This document shows, piece after piece, positions 20,324 to 31,613 of a stretch of 64,000 bases of DNA (position 1 is the first letter of the stretch; each line of letters begins with the position of its first letter). The stretch comes from Gerris lacustris (lineage: Eukaryota; Arthropoda; Insecta; Hemiptera; Gerridae). Position numbers and translations under genes: made by a program. The stretch is from NCBI GenBank assembly GCA_951217055.1, contig OX578277.1, positions 115,441,904-115,505,903 on the forward strand, given 5' to 3'. The notes beneath the pieces were generated by a model. It was given only the letters and a program-made list of their open reading frames with translations, made no database searches and had not been told where the DNA came from.

Positions 20324-20884
20324 AGAGGTCGACCAAGAAGTCATGGAAATGTGAGGAGTGCGCTAGTGTCGTCATGTACAGTCAGTTTTTGATATAATAG
20401 ACCACGGTCAAAAAACACAGTGTTGTTCTTCTGTTATTAATAATTTTATTTTTGATAACTTCTATATTTTTTGCAACAGGCAACACTGTATCTGATAAGA
20501 AATCACTAATAAATACGATAATATCTTTTTATTATTATTTATTTATTATTCATAATAATATTATTTAAATCTAAATCGATATTCTTTTTCCTTAATCTAT
20601 TTTTTTTCTTCCTCTTTATTTCTGAGTTTGATTTGGATTTAGAACAGTTGTGACTATAGTTTGTGCTGTATAAAAACAAACAAAACAGGAAACCTAACAG
20701 ATTGGAAACCTTCTTGTTGTTGTTATTCGTGAGATTTGACGCAACTGCGCATGTCATACAAACTAGAAATGGGTATTGTCTTAGCACCCGACTGTACTGA
20801 CTTCGGCACTACTCGGAAGTTCCGATTTTAAACGAAGTTAAGCTTTCCGTTTCTCCCGTGTTCATGACTTCTTGGTCGACCTCT
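20324..20884. mobile_element. Family E MITE with 22-bp perfect TIRs (copy 1)
   Basis: The left end AGAGGTCGACCAAGAAGTCA then TG is matched exactly in inverse at 20863-20884. If the first and last two bases are read as a TA duplication, the TIR begins GAGGTCGACC, which fits TA-targeting Tc1/mariner/pogo elements. The longer copy at 44424-45393 has the same ends and interior landmarks (CAACAGGCAACACTGTA, AACAAACAAAACAGGAAACC) plus about 380 extra bases in the middle. No transposase frame is present. Confidence 0.85.
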
Positions 20885-21273
20885 AAGAATATAATACTCT
20901 CCAAATCGTAGTTTGGAGTCTATCTATATATTCTATATTAATAACTATAGTTGTAGGAACAATTAATAAAATAATAAATACTTGGTTTAAACAGCATTAG
21001 TGTGAGGTTTAAGCACCCCAATTAGAAATTAAATCGGTCAACAATTGCGGACGCCATAAGCACTCAATGTCAAATTTATTTTTTAAAAAAATCTCTATTT
21101 AAGGTAGAACCGATAGAGGTACGACAACAAGTCATAGGACCAATGTTGTAGATCTTTTAGGATCAGTTACCGCTGGTGCTATCAGCTTGTTGATACGACT
21201 TATCGTTTAGTCACAGTAAGCCTCCAAAAAGAAACTTTAAAATGCGTCCGCCATATTTAATTTTTTAAGGAGA
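20885..21273. other. AT-rich stretch, nothing recognised
   Basis: About 390 bases between family E and family F with no terminal repeats, tandem units or exon-like segment. Confidence 0.4.
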
Positions 21274-22052
21274 ATAATAGTTATTTACGCACCAAGGGAG
21301 GAAAGTAAGTGATTGCACCCTGAGCGATGAAGTTGGTTCCTGAGGCGAAGCCGAGGCAACCATAACGTTCACTCCTGAGGCGGAGCTGAGGGAGTTAATT
21401 ATCGCGAGGCTGCAAGTGATTTTTACTCCCAAGGTACGTACAAGATTTTACCTCCAGAAGGGAGAAAAAAATATGGAAAGATTTTAATTTTAAATTACGT
21501 TATTCAACAAAAAAAATACATGGGTTTATATTTATTTAAAAAAAAATATAGTTAGATATAATATTAACAATTCTCTAAATAAGTTTAATCACGTTAAAAT
21601 TAAATTATAGATAATAATTATTTGAATTTCAATGCTAAAATTAAATGGGAGAATCAGCTGGAAGCTGAATCGTATATTGAATGGTGTTGACAACTGATGT
21701 ATTTAAATATGGATTAGTTAATCTACATTTAGAAATTATGTTTCCACTTTTAACTTGTTTGTTTCTTTTACTGATGAATCACTATGGCAACCGTTGTGGA
21801 GGTTATATGACATGTGTGAAGATGACATTATAGATTTCGACATTAAACAAAAGTTAGTTAATGAAATGTGTATTAGCACTAACCTTATTTACTTGTGCTT
21901 TATCTAGGGCAATACTGGAGGACTCATGAGAGTTCATGATTCCCTTATTTTTCATTACTCCCAGTTTAACCCGATCGGGTGCAATGAGTAACTTTCTTCC
22001 CTGTAAACTAGGGAGGAAAGTTCACTTTTTCTCCCCGCTGGAGGTAAAAATA
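21274..22052 (+). repeat. Family F dispersed repeat (copy 3, longest complete)
   Basis: The left module 21274-21460 is itself palindromic: ACCAAGGGAGGAAAGTAAGT pairs with ACTTTTACTCCCAAGGT-type sequence. It carries GAGGCGAAGCCGAGGCAACC and GAGGCGGAGCTGAGG. TTTTACCTCCAGAAGGGAG (about 21450) is then the inverse of the right end CTCCCCGCTGGAGGTAAAA. So there is an inner TIR pair with a palindromic module outside one end. No protein is encoded. Confidence 0.7.
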
Positions 22053-22256
22053 GATTTTTTTTAACTTTTCGGATTTTTCCAGTAGGTTTGGGCCAATTTC
22101 CGACCAAACGCAAAAAACGTCGAGTCTCTAGGTGGTCTAGAAGTACCCAAACATTTTGATTAGCGAGTCTGTGGGGTTTGGTTATGGAGGGTCAACGGAA
22201 ACGGTAAATCATAATCTCCTTCACTGTCAACCTAGGTTTTTGTTATTATTTTTATA

Positions 22257-22303
<47 letters not shown>

Positions 22304-23447
22304 AATTGTTAATAACTTTAGTTCTCCTCAATATTTTTAGATGAAACCAAGCCTACAAATTGCGCAACATGTTTGCGCTCACCTCTGAGAAAGAAATAAT
22401 CGATTTCGCCTAGCCAGTTTTGCGCCTATGAAGTTTGACTGGGGCGACAGACATACATACACGAAAAAAGTTAAGGCCGGATTCGGTCTTCGTAATGTAT
22501 AAAATGAAAAAGTATCCAACAAATTTTCAATTTTGACCAATGTACAGACAAAACTTTAATTTTATATATATAGATTATTAATAAAGAAGTATAACGGAAC
22601 TGGTATGACCTGATGTTTCGTTGGTTGGATAAAAACGACTAACAAGAAAGTACATTTATATTTAAATTGAAAGAAATGTTGATGTAACACAGATTGATTA
22701 TAATTTATCATTACCCACTTGTTAAATAATTAAATGATAGAAATCTTTCCAAGGTAATGCGTCTTAAAACTCTCGACAATAAGGAACAAACAAGCCACTG
22801 ATTAAACCTAATTCCTAACAATCATACTTGTCTCGGACAATTAGCCTCACTCATGGTCAATTTAAAAAAAATGGGCCTGACAAATTCACCCAATACTTTC
22901 TTATATTGCATATTAAATAGTAAGACTGAATTGATATCTAATAATATGTAATTTATTTAATTTAATATTAAAAATATATTTAGAAAGCGTTCAACAGGTT
23001 ACATTACGTTTATTTTCCGCAAAATTAGATTTGTTTTTATCTATATCTCGGAAACTAAATTTTTCTCAAGATAATAAATTATACTGTAAAATTTCTATTT
23101 TTAATGGAGTCGATGGAATCAGTGTATCCTTTTGACTTTTATTATTATTATCATTGTTTTGTAATTTATATCATAATCTATGATATAAACTAAACTGCAA
23201 TACAATTTGTATATCATATTTATTTTGCCGGAACTCTTCCTCTCTCCCTCCCCCTCGGAAAAATTTATATACAGGCTATTTTAAATGTTTTATTTTATTT
23301 TTTTTTTAAATTTAAATAAAACTATGTTGTTAAAGAGTTTTTGGAGTAGCTAATAACGAATTAATATATATTTATTTTTCAAATATGCATGTGGTAAAGA
23401 AGCTACCAATAAACCAATAACGAATTTGAGGGCAAACATTAAAAAAT
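22053..23447. other. AT-rich stretch with 41-base poly-T and a possible retroposon tail
   Basis: A T run covers 22259-22299. The segment 22440-22577 (GGCCGGATTCGGTCTT, AATGTATAAAATGAAAAAGT, ending TATATATATAGATT) has the look of the 3' tail of a short retroposon, but I cannot name a family. No supported exon. Confidence 0.4.
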
Positions 23448-24300
23448 AAACAGGTCAAGTGTGTGCTAGTCTGCACACAGTGAGGGTCCGTAGTCAAGTG
23501 TGTGCTAGTCTGCACACAGTGAGGGTCCCTAGTCAAGTGTGTGCTAGTCTGCACACAGCGAGGGTCCGTAGTCAAGTGTGTGCTAGTCTGCACACAGCGA
23601 GGGTCCGTAGGCCACACTATATAGTGGTAAACTGTAAAGTGTATAAACAGTGTTTTTTTAAAATGCTAAAAACTTACTTTGAACTATCCTAAGGGTCTGA
23701 TATTCTCAAAACACACTCTGATAAAGTATTTTTTTCCACTGAACCGGACTACAACCATATAAATATACATCGAAAAGACCATAATTATAAAAAAACGTAT
23801 TTTGTCAATAAAAAATAAAATAATATTTTTTTCGAAATTTCCAAAAAGTGGTATCTTTACTTTTGGTCGAAGAATGTTCAGGAATTTTTTCAGATTCTTT
23901 GCACTTCACATAAGCGAGATAGAGAGTGGGGGGGGGGGGGGGGGGGACACGTTTCACACCCACTTCAAACTTGCCTACGCTCGCCCTATCAAAGTTATAA
24001 CCAAAGAATTATATATTTTTGTAATCAGCTCGACGTACCCTTTCATATGATACCCCTCACGGTGTCGAAAAAAAATTAAAAAATTTTAACCCTTCAGTTT
24101 TTTTACCCTAATTTTTTTGAATTTTTTTTTTTTTAAGTCGCTATACTTTTAAAATATGTGGGTAGGTACAAGACACATACATGCCAAATTTCAAAGTGAT
24201 CGGACGAATGGTGTAGCCGTGAGAGCACGCGACAGGACGGACGGACAGACGCACGCAGGAAAATATAAGGGTCCTTGGTTTTGCCTAAGGACCCTAAAAA
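23448..24300 (-). mobile_element. Family A Helentron-like element (copy 2, complete, with four 39-bp units)
   Basis: Read on the minus strand it begins TTTTTAGGGTCC and ends GACCTGTTTATT. Features in order: 5' hairpin AGGGTCC/GGACCCT, the subterminal repeat AGGGTCCTTAGGC (AGGGTCCGTAGGC in other copies), conserved TGTCCGTCCGTCCTG and AAATTTGGCATGTATGTG, a homopolymer run, GTTGTAGTCCGGTTCAGTG, then inverse GCCTACGGACCCT and the terminal hairpin. The terminal 39-bp unit is present four times (23455-23610). Its 82- and 67-codon frames recur in other copies by descent and give no sign of being real genes. Confidence 0.85.
23455..23610 (+). repeat. 39-bp tandem repeat, exactly four units
   Basis: The unit starts TCAAGTGTGTGCTAGTCTGC and continues ACACAGYGAGGGTCCGTAG. 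Each unit contains the element's 3' hairpin (GTGTGC/GCACAC) and the inverse of its 5' AGGGTCCGTAG. Because 39 is a multiple of three, frames are open on both strands; none is a credible gene. Confidence 0.95.
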
Positions 24301-24477
24301 TTGACTTTGGTCTAAACTTGTGGGGAAAAATAAGTTTGGTTTTGGGGAATACCTGTTAGGAACGAAGTTCCTTAGGCTTTTCAATAAATATAAATTATAT
24401 AATCACACTGCTATGATGTTATACTTGGCTTATAACTACTTATGTTATTTCACGTATATACATGGCAGAGTTTGAAA

Positions 24478-24692
24478 AGAGACAAAATTAAAAGTAACTA
24501 ACTAATTGTACCTAGCGGAGTTAAGGCAAAATTAAAAGAATATTTTTCTTCTTTATCATTGAATCGTCTTGCAATAAATATAAATTGAATATTGAGAAAA
24601 AAGTTAATCATGATGAATTGATAGTTAAAGAGTATGATTGTAGAAGAGTGAACAGAACTCTTCCCTTCACGCCCCGGCCTACTCAATTTAAA
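24478..24692 (-). repeat. Family N diverged repeat (copy 1)
   Basis: On the minus strand this matches 44194-44405: GAGTAGGC, CTATCAATTC, AACTTTTTTCT, ATTTATTGCAAGACG, TCAATGAT, TTTTGCCTTAACTCCGCTA. Identity is roughly 75-80% by eye, so it is old. It lies between two oppositely oriented family-A copies. Confidence 0.65.
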
Positions 24693-24827
24693 ATGTTACA
24701 TGCCTGCTTCAATTGTACTTTAGATTTATTATATTTTATTCTTTTTACCAAATGTCACTAGCATTAAAAATATTTGGAATGAAAATTTCCACATTGATTT
24801 TAATTTGGAATGGAAAAGTGTTGAATG

Positions 24828-25554
24828 TTTTTAGGGTCCGTAGGCAAAACCAAGGACCCTTATATTTTCCTGCGTGTGTCTGTCCGTCCGTCCTCTCGCC
24901 TGCTCTCACGGCTACACCTTTCATCCGATCTCTTTGAAATTTGGCATGTATGTGTCTTGTACCTACCCACATATTTTAAAAATATAGCGACTTAAAAAAA
25001 ATATTTAAAAAAAAAAATAGGGTAAAAAAACTTAAGGGTTAACATTTTTTTTATTTTTTTTCGACACCGTGAGGGGTATCATATGAAAGGGTACGTCGAG
25101 CTGATTACAAAAATATATAATTCTTTGGATATAACTTTGATAGGGCGAGTTTAAAGCGGGTTTGAAACGTGTCCCCCCCCCCCCTCTATCTCGCTTATGT
25201 GAAGTGCAAAAAATCTGAAAAAATTCCTGAACATTCTTCGACCAAAAGTAAAGATACCACTTTTTGGAAATTTCGAAAAAAAATATTATTTTATTTTTTA
25301 TTAGCAAAATAGTTGTTTTTTTTTTTATAATTATGGTCTTTTCGATGTATTTATATGGTTGTAGTCCGGTTCAGTGGCAAAAAAATACTTTATCAGAGTG
25401 TGTTTTGAGAATATCAGACCCTTAGAATGGTTCAAAGTAAGCTTTTTAGCATTTTAAAAAAACACTGTTTATACACTTTACAGTTAAACACTATATAGTG
25501 TGGACTACGGACCCTCGCTGTGTGCTGACTAGCACACACTTGACCTGTTTATTT
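24828..25554 (+). mobile_element. Family A Helentron-like element (copy 3, complete)
   Basis: It begins TTTTTAGGGTCCGTAGGC and ends CTTGACCTGTTTATT. The 3' subterminal repeat is ACTACGGACCCT and the hairpin TGTGTGCTGACTAGCACACA is intact, with one 39-bp unit only. It lies in opposite orientation to copy 2, 527 bp away. Confidence 0.9.
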
Positions 25555-26629
25555 CCAGTACGTCTGCAAGACTAAGTTGAAAATAGGAAAGTGATTAGTC
25601 TGCTTCAATTGTTTTTAATTAGCGAGTTTTGTCTGGAAGATGTGTTAGCTATCAGAAGATGGGAATGTTGACAGATAAAGCATCGAGCAAGGCTCAAGCT
25701 AATAGATTTCATGCAAATTAACCTGGCTTTCGAGGTTAGACCATTTAAACCGTATCGAAACCTTCCCGGACAAGTAGTAATTAGAGGGATATCTTGTTGA
25801 ATTCTAATCGGAGATTTAACTGCTTTCAGATCTCCTTGCTTTGTAGGTCTTCAATTAGATCTCTAGCATTTGAAAGAAAATTAGATCTAAGGGCCTGAAC
25901 AGGTCAAATGGTGCGTCTATCCAAAACTCACCGTAGTGAAGGGTAAGGGTACGTCCAGAGTTCACGCTGATTCTGAAATAGGTTCTGGTTCTGAAAACAG
26001 GCTCGTGATGTGTCAGCTTTAGAAAGCAGGTGATTACCGGAGTGGAGGCAGGTAGAAATACGCGCTGTCATAATGTAACGTAAACACAACAAGGTGTTGT
26101 CATATTATGATATAGTGTGCTTGTTTATGGCCACAGAAAGTGACAATTTTAAATTAACGTAAAGAAATTACTTTTTATGAAACTAATACGATAAGGAGAG
26201 CTTATAAGGAATACCACCTCTTGTTTGAGCATTTAACAAATCATAGGGAACAGGGAAAGTTTCTTCCTATATTTAGAATAGAAGTGGAGGCATTCTACTA
26301 TTTATTTTAAAAATAAGAAATACTTTTGTGATAAGCTTTCTTTTCTTTATTATATTAATATTAAAAAAATAAATTAAATCGAAGAAAATAAAACAAGAAA
26401 TAGGTATTTGTATATAACAAAAAAAAGGTTTCATTAACAACTAACAACGATAAAAAATAAATAGTAATTTGTGTTGAAGTGAAAAGTCACTTTGATATGT
26501 TTTGACTTAAATACTTAAACCTGCAAGGTACAAAGTCATTCTTATAAATTGTGTTTAATAAATAGTTGTATTGTTTCGACTGTTAAACCTTATATCCATT
26601 GTGTAGTTTATTCTCAACTGTTTGTAGTT
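25555..26629. other. Stretch of lower repeat content, no supported gene
   Basis: This is one of the few long segments without a dispersed repeat that I recognise. Composition around 25700-26100 is less AT-biased, but all frames are interrupted and no acceptor-frame-donor combination stands out. Confidence 0.35.
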
Positions 26630-26785
26630 ACAGCACAGTCCGTGAGCGCACAGTGTTTAAAATTTCAGCTCTTTAGAATAAACTGTTCGGGCGCTATGAA
26701 CTAAAGAGCGACGGACAAACGAACACATCACCCTCGGCATAAGGGTTTTAAGAAATATCCACGAAACCCTAAAACGTGTCTGCAC
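26630..26785 (+). repeat. Family J dispersed repeat (copy 1)
   Basis: It shares TTTAAAATTTCA, ACATCACCCTCGGCATAAG and a terminal CCCTAAA with 54370-54528. The CGACGGAC plus ACCCTAAA tail is also like family I, so the two may be related. Confidence 0.6.
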
Positions 26786-26812
26786 AGACTACAGACAACA
26801 GAAAGATATTTG

Positions 26813-27335
26813 ATAAAAACCACTTTTTTGGACTAAAAAATTAACCAAAAAAAAAAAAAAAAATCAAAATCTCAAATCGAATTTTCGGGCCATTACAATA
26901 CATATTTGAGAAAGTAAGAATTAAGTGGACTCTGGACAAGTTCAAGTCATGGTAAAGTGCGCCTGAGCACAATTCAGACAACTTTTGTATTTTCCAGTTT
27001 AACTTTTTCATATAAAAAAGAAAGTATGGCGATGGCGCGAAAATTTAATTTACAGATTTTGATGGATTTACACGTTTTGAGTTGTTGTCTGTCTGTCGTC
27101 TGTTCAAACGCATGGAGCCTAAACTACTGGGCCAATTTTTGAAGAAATTTGTCATAAGTGTTCAGAAAGTTGCCTGGGTTGATTCTCCGCTGAGGTGAAG
27201 TTATGTTTATGATACATTTTGATAAAATTTTTAATAATAATTGAATGTAAGACGAAAACTAATAAATGGAAAACACTGGGCAAAGTAATTATGAACTCGC
27301 AAATGAGAAAGTTTGTCTGAGTTGTCTCGGACCGA
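26813..27335. repeat. Two family-D fragments facing each other
   Basis: 26813-26921 is the right end of family D on the plus strand (AAAACCACTTTTTTGGACT, CAAAATCTCAAATCGAATTT). 27005-27335 is family D on the minus strand, from its AGAAAGTATGGCGATGG end to CTGAGTTGTCTCGGACCGA. The minus copy has lost its middle. The 61-codon frame at 26957-27142 lies across them. Confidence 0.65.
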
Positions 27336-28363
27336 TTTTTAACTAAAACATGTTGCTGTCAACATATCCAGGCGTTGCAATCAATGAAGAGGATAAGGCG
27401 GAAATTATATTTCACTTGTATGACGGTCAAAACTAAAAATATCCCTATTACTCCAACAACTCATCGTGGTCTTTTAATGTTAACATAACAGGATTTTTGT
27501 TATTTTTCAAGGTTTTTTGTTTTGTTTGTATAGAATAGAACAATTTTCTTCTGTTTTTAGTGTTATTATCCTGTCTTTATCTTACCTTTTTTTATACAGT
27601 TATATTTTCTCCCCTATTTTCCTTTTGTCAAATAAGATAAAATCAACCCTGGTCTGAAAATGTTTTTACGTAGTAATTTTATGGAATGTTTTCTAGGGGG
27701 GTTTTGTGAAAACTGTTTTTCTTTTTTTTTAAAAAAAGGGTTGAAAATGGTTGTTTGAAGGTTAAAGAAAACAAGAAAATGACAGTAATGTGGTCTAAAC
27801 AGAGAGTTGCAAGATAGAAGGGTAGAAGTGAATATGTGGGTGCGAAGCGTGTAGGACATTGTGTTGGGTTTACCTAAGGGTGAGTCTTCAGGCCTCATTC
27901 TCTTCCCCATATCACATCTTGATAACTCCTTGTCAATTCTGTAACTCGACTAGGCAAACACCTTGTTACTATCTCTCCATTGTTACCAACATAAAAGCGG
28001 CAAAAATTCCCAACTATCCCTTGGCTCAGATTCATGAAAACAACTACTGCCCCATTGTTTACATTCAAAACAGTGAAAAGTCTCAGTTTAAACAACAAAA
28101 CAACAAGCAAGTCCTTACTTGACACTACAAGTTAAACAGTGGACAGTGACATACTCGCATGTTACTGCGCATGTCTACCAGCTAACTTTACCCTTCTTAT
28201 AGTCCCAGTTAGCTGTCGGAGTCCGGTCGTTTAACATCTAATTCGGAAAATTTATTTAAAAGAAAAAAACATTGGAAAAATATTGCATATTTACTTATTA
28301 TAATTTAATAATATCCTTCTAAATAACAAGGTTAGTTATGACAATATACCTATGTTTAATATA
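27336..28363. other. Stretch with overlapping frames but no supported gene
   Basis: Open frames overlap on both strands: plus 27859-28122, minus 27614-27910 and 27895-28125. None has a domain, signal peptide or good splice signals. A minus-strand AG/GTAAACC near 27869 is a possible donor. Base composition at 27890-28120 is more balanced than its surroundings, so a decayed exon cannot be excluded. Confidence 0.3.
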
Positions 28364-28588
28364 CAGAGTGATTAAAAAAGAATGACCCATTTTCAAAACT
28401 AATTTTTAAAAATTGTTGAAGTGTACTTGACATGTTTAAAGCAATTAAGTTATAAGTAGCAAGTTAAGCAGCGTAGCGGGCAGTTAAGTTGTACTTATAG
28501 CTTAATTTATCTAAAAATGCGTTAAGTACACTTCAACGATTTTTATAAATTAATTTTGGAAATGGGTCATTCTTTTTTAATCACCCTG
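28364..28588. mobile_element. 225-bp MITE, TA-flanked (mariner-like)
   Basis: The ends CAGAGTGATTAAAAAAGAAT and ATTCTTTTTTAATCACCCTG are inverted repeats continuing inward to about 70 bp (GACCCATTTTC, GTTGAAGTGTACTT). TA lies on both sides. CAGGGTGATT-type ends with a TA target fit Tc1/mariner-type MITEs. The whole element can fold into one long hairpin; the loop lies near GCAGCGTAGCGGGC. Confidence 0.9.
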
Positions 28589-28901
28589 TATATATAATTT
28601 ACTTTATTATTATAATTATGAAACATGGTTATTGTAAGTTCCATGATTTCTTTGAATTTTTAACTTTACATTGGAACTTGACCACATCCTTCTCCCCTCC
28701 CCTTCCCTTTATTTCCAAACCATTAGTGGTCCAATTTTAATAAATCTCTTCTTAGTGTTAGACATCATAATCAAATCTCTATTAGCAAAAATAGTTTGCC
28801 TCTTGGATTCCAACTTACCAGCTTTGTTTGTATTTGGAGCTGCGTGTCAGGTGTGTTACGAATCCACTAACAGCTCCATCTTCTAAATACTTTTATTTAT
28901 T

Positions 28902-29012
28902 AGGGTGGGGCATACTAGAGCATTCGCCCCGTTTTGCTTACATAAGGACAGGGCGAGCCGAACAGAAACGTATGCTCATTCGGGGCGAATGCTCTAGTGT
29001 ATCCTCACCTTT
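28902..29012. mobile_element. 111-bp foldback MITE
   Basis: AGGGTGGGGCATACTAGAGC then ATTCGCCCCG at the left is inverted at the right (CGGGGCGAATGCTCTAGTGT, ATCCTCACCT). Arms are about 30 bp with few mismatches and the spacer is about 45 bp. Superfamily is unassigned. Two 70-codon frames cross it and look non-coding. Confidence 0.85.
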
Positions 29013-29235
29013 AAAAAGAATTGAAACATGGGTCTTTCTAATTTTATCTTGACTAAATCCTTTCTTTGTATTATATAAACTGTTGTATTAACTGAGGGAT
29101 CCGTGTTCAAGTCTCCGAGACGACATTATTTTAATCTTATTTCCTCCCTTTCTTTTATGTAATAATATTAATTATTGGATGTGTAGGCATTGACTGTCAA
29201 TAATATCACATTTCAATTATGTACTTTTATTGCCA

Positions 29236-29385
29236 AATTTCTTTATAAGTTTTTGGGGGGGCAGCGACCCTAAATTTAGAGCTAGAATTAAATTTTCGCC
29301 TCGGAATACGATTATTTATCTGATTATGTATGCCAAATTTCATCAAAATCGGTTCAATACTTTATTCTCCACATTTCTGCAAAAT
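29236..29385 (+). repeat. Family D fragment
   Basis: AAGTTTTTGGGGGGGCAGCG, AGAGCTAGAATTAAATTTTC and GCCAAATTTCATCAAAATCG match the centre-right of family D. Both ends are missing. Confidence 0.65.
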
Positions 29386-30399
29386 ATTAAACATTGATTA
29401 TTAAAACATCGATTGTAAATAACATCGAATATCTTAATTAATTTTATTTTATTTAACTTTATCAACAAATTAGATAAATATTTTTTTTTTCTAATATGAA
29501 GTTATAATTACGTAAAACACTTTTGAATGTACAATACACTTATTCTTTTCAACAATTACCGGGAATGAGTCAATTAAATGATTAAATATATTACTCTTTA
29601 TCGGTCAGTATTAGGTTTTCCCTTAAATGCTTCTCTGAGCTGCATATCCTGACCTTAAGTATTTATATATATATCTACATTAATAAATTAGAATTAGTGC
29701 AAACTATAAAATATATTTGTATGCTTATATAACAATTTAAAAATAAAGGAATAATGTTATAAATTTGAAGGTATTGTAAGATAATTACGTGGCAGTGACA
29801 TTAACCTTAGGCAAAGTCCAACGTTAGTTCCATAGATCTAATCAAACAAGTCGACAATTTGATAAATTTCATTTGCAATTTAGAAACTTCAGTCTTTAAT
29901 GATCATCCAAGTAGTCAAGTTGGAAATTCGAGTCCATTTATTTTAAATTAATTCATTTTTTTGTTAATTAGTACTGTTAACATTAATTTTATTTTCCGTG
30001 AAAGAGTGGTTCTATTTGGAGAGTAACACCAATTATCACCAATTCTGTGCGTATAATTAACTTTGGTTTTTAGCTTTATTGTTACTTTTGTTCTATATTT
30101 CATAGACAGAGTAATATTTTATGAGTATTGTGATGTAAAAAGATGCCATGTAGCAAAGGTTTACTGGCTTACCAACTCTATATTTGTTTACCACTTATAA
30201 AGAATTCCTTTGTCTAAATAAACAAAAGGGATATTTAGTCCAAAGAACTTTGGAACGAAAAATCACCAGACTTCTGTATTTTATGGTGGTAAAATATCAC
30301 TTACTCTAATTATCTACTAGTCCCTAAAATTAAATATTTGAAGGGTGCCGGAGAGAGACCTAGAAATGCGATGAAGGCATCACATTTCTGGTTGAAAAT
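29386..30399. other. AT-rich stretch, nothing recognised
   Basis: About 1 kb of A/T-rich DNA without a terminal repeat pair, tandem array or credible exon. Confidence 0.4.
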
Positions 30400-30522
30400 G
30401 ATGGTTGAGCTATTATAAAAGTTTCAAATGTCTAGCTATTCGGAAAGTTAGTTAGAAATCGATTGCAAAATTTGTACTGGACAAACAAACAAACAAGAAA
30501 GCAAGCTAATAAAAACGTAGTA
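30400..30522 (-). repeat. Family B end fragment (copy 5)
   Basis: On the minus strand this is the left end of family B: TACTACGTTTTTATTAGC, GTTTGTTTGTTTG, ATCGATTTCTAACTAAC, AGACATTTGAAAC. The rest of the element is absent. Confidence 0.75.
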
Positions 30523-30605
30523 AAAAATAGATTGAATATTTGCCATGTAAATCAGAAACCGGTAATAGCACGCGGCAGTACATAAAAAGTTCGTTTAATC
30601 ATTTA

Positions 30606-31613
30606 TTTTTAGGGTCCGTAGGCAAAACCAAGGACCCTTGACCCTTATATTTTCCTGCGTGTGTCTGTCCGTCCGTCCTGTCACCTGCTCTCACGGCTAC
30701 ACCATTCGTCTGATCACTTTGAAATTTGGCATGTATGTGTCTTGTATACCTACCCACATATTTTAAAAGTATAGCGACTTAAAAAAATATTTTCCAAAAA
30801 AATTAGGGTAAAAAAACTTAAGGGCTATTTTTTTTTTTTTTTCGACATCGTGAGGGGTATCATATGAAAGGGTACGTCGAGCTGAAATCAAAAATATATA
30901 ATTCTTTGGTTATAACTTTAATAGGGCGAGAGTAGGCAAGTTTGAAGTGGGTGTGAAACGTGCCCCCCTCTATCTCCCTTAGGTAGAGTTCAAAAAATCT
31001 GAAAAAATTCCTGAACATTCTTGGACCAAAAGTAAAGATAAAACTTTTTGGAAATTTCGAAAAAAAAAATATTTTATTTTTTATTGACAAAATACCTTTT
31101 TTATAATTATGGTCTTTTCGATTTATTTATATGGTTGTAGTCCGGTTCAGTTACAACAACAAACTTTATCAGAGGGTGTTTTGAGAATATCAGACCCTTA
31201 GGATAGAGTTCAAAGTAAGCTTTTTAGCATTTTTTAAAAAAAAAAAAACACTGTTTATACACTTTACAGTTAAACACTATATAGTGTGGCCTACGGACCC
31301 TCGCTTGTGTGCTGACCAGCACACACTTGACTCCGGACTCTCGCTGTTTGCTGACCAGCACACACTTGACTCCGGACTCTCGCTGTTTGCTGACCAGCAC
31401 ACACTTGACTCCGGACTCTCGCTGTTTGCTGACCAGCACACACTTGACTCCGGACTCTCGCTGTTTGCTGACCAGCACACACTTGACTCCGGACTCTCGC
31501 TGTTTGCTGACCAGCACACACTTGACTCCGGACTCTCGCTGTTTGCTGACCAGCACACACTTGACTCCGGACTCTCGCTGTTTGCTGACCAGCACACACT
31601 TGACCTGTTTATT
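30606..31613 (+). mobile_element. Family A Helentron-like element (copy 4, complete, with about eight 39-bp units)
   Basis: It begins TTTTTAGGGTCCGTAGGC and ends CTTGACCTGTTTATT. It has perfect 13-base subterminal repeats (AGGGTCCGTAGGC near the start, GCCTACGGACCCT at about 31290). A duplicated GACCCTT follows the 5' hairpin. Its terminal hairpin unit is amplified (31294-31606). All frames of 100-169 codons in this interval come from the amplified units. Confidence 0.9.
31294..31606 (+). repeat. 39-bp tandem repeat, about eight units
   Basis: The unit is ACTCTCGCTGTTTGCTGACC plus AGCACACACTTGACTCCGG. The internal units are essentially identical, so amplification was recent. The first unit keeps the ancestral ACCCTCGCTTGTGTGCTG. 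Units here differ from those in copy 2 (ACTCCGGACTCT against ACTACGGACCCT), so the two arrays expanded independently. Confidence 0.95.

Noticed and set aside
23459..24384. Frames resembling MWVGTRHIHAKFQ... on either strand (also 24745, 41048, 63280)
   Set aside because: These are the translated 5' end of family A and its antisense, present only because the repeat is.
27859..28125. Overlapping frames of 76-98 codons on both strands as a gene
   Set aside because: No domain, poor splice context and mutually contradictory strands; left as an unassigned stretch.
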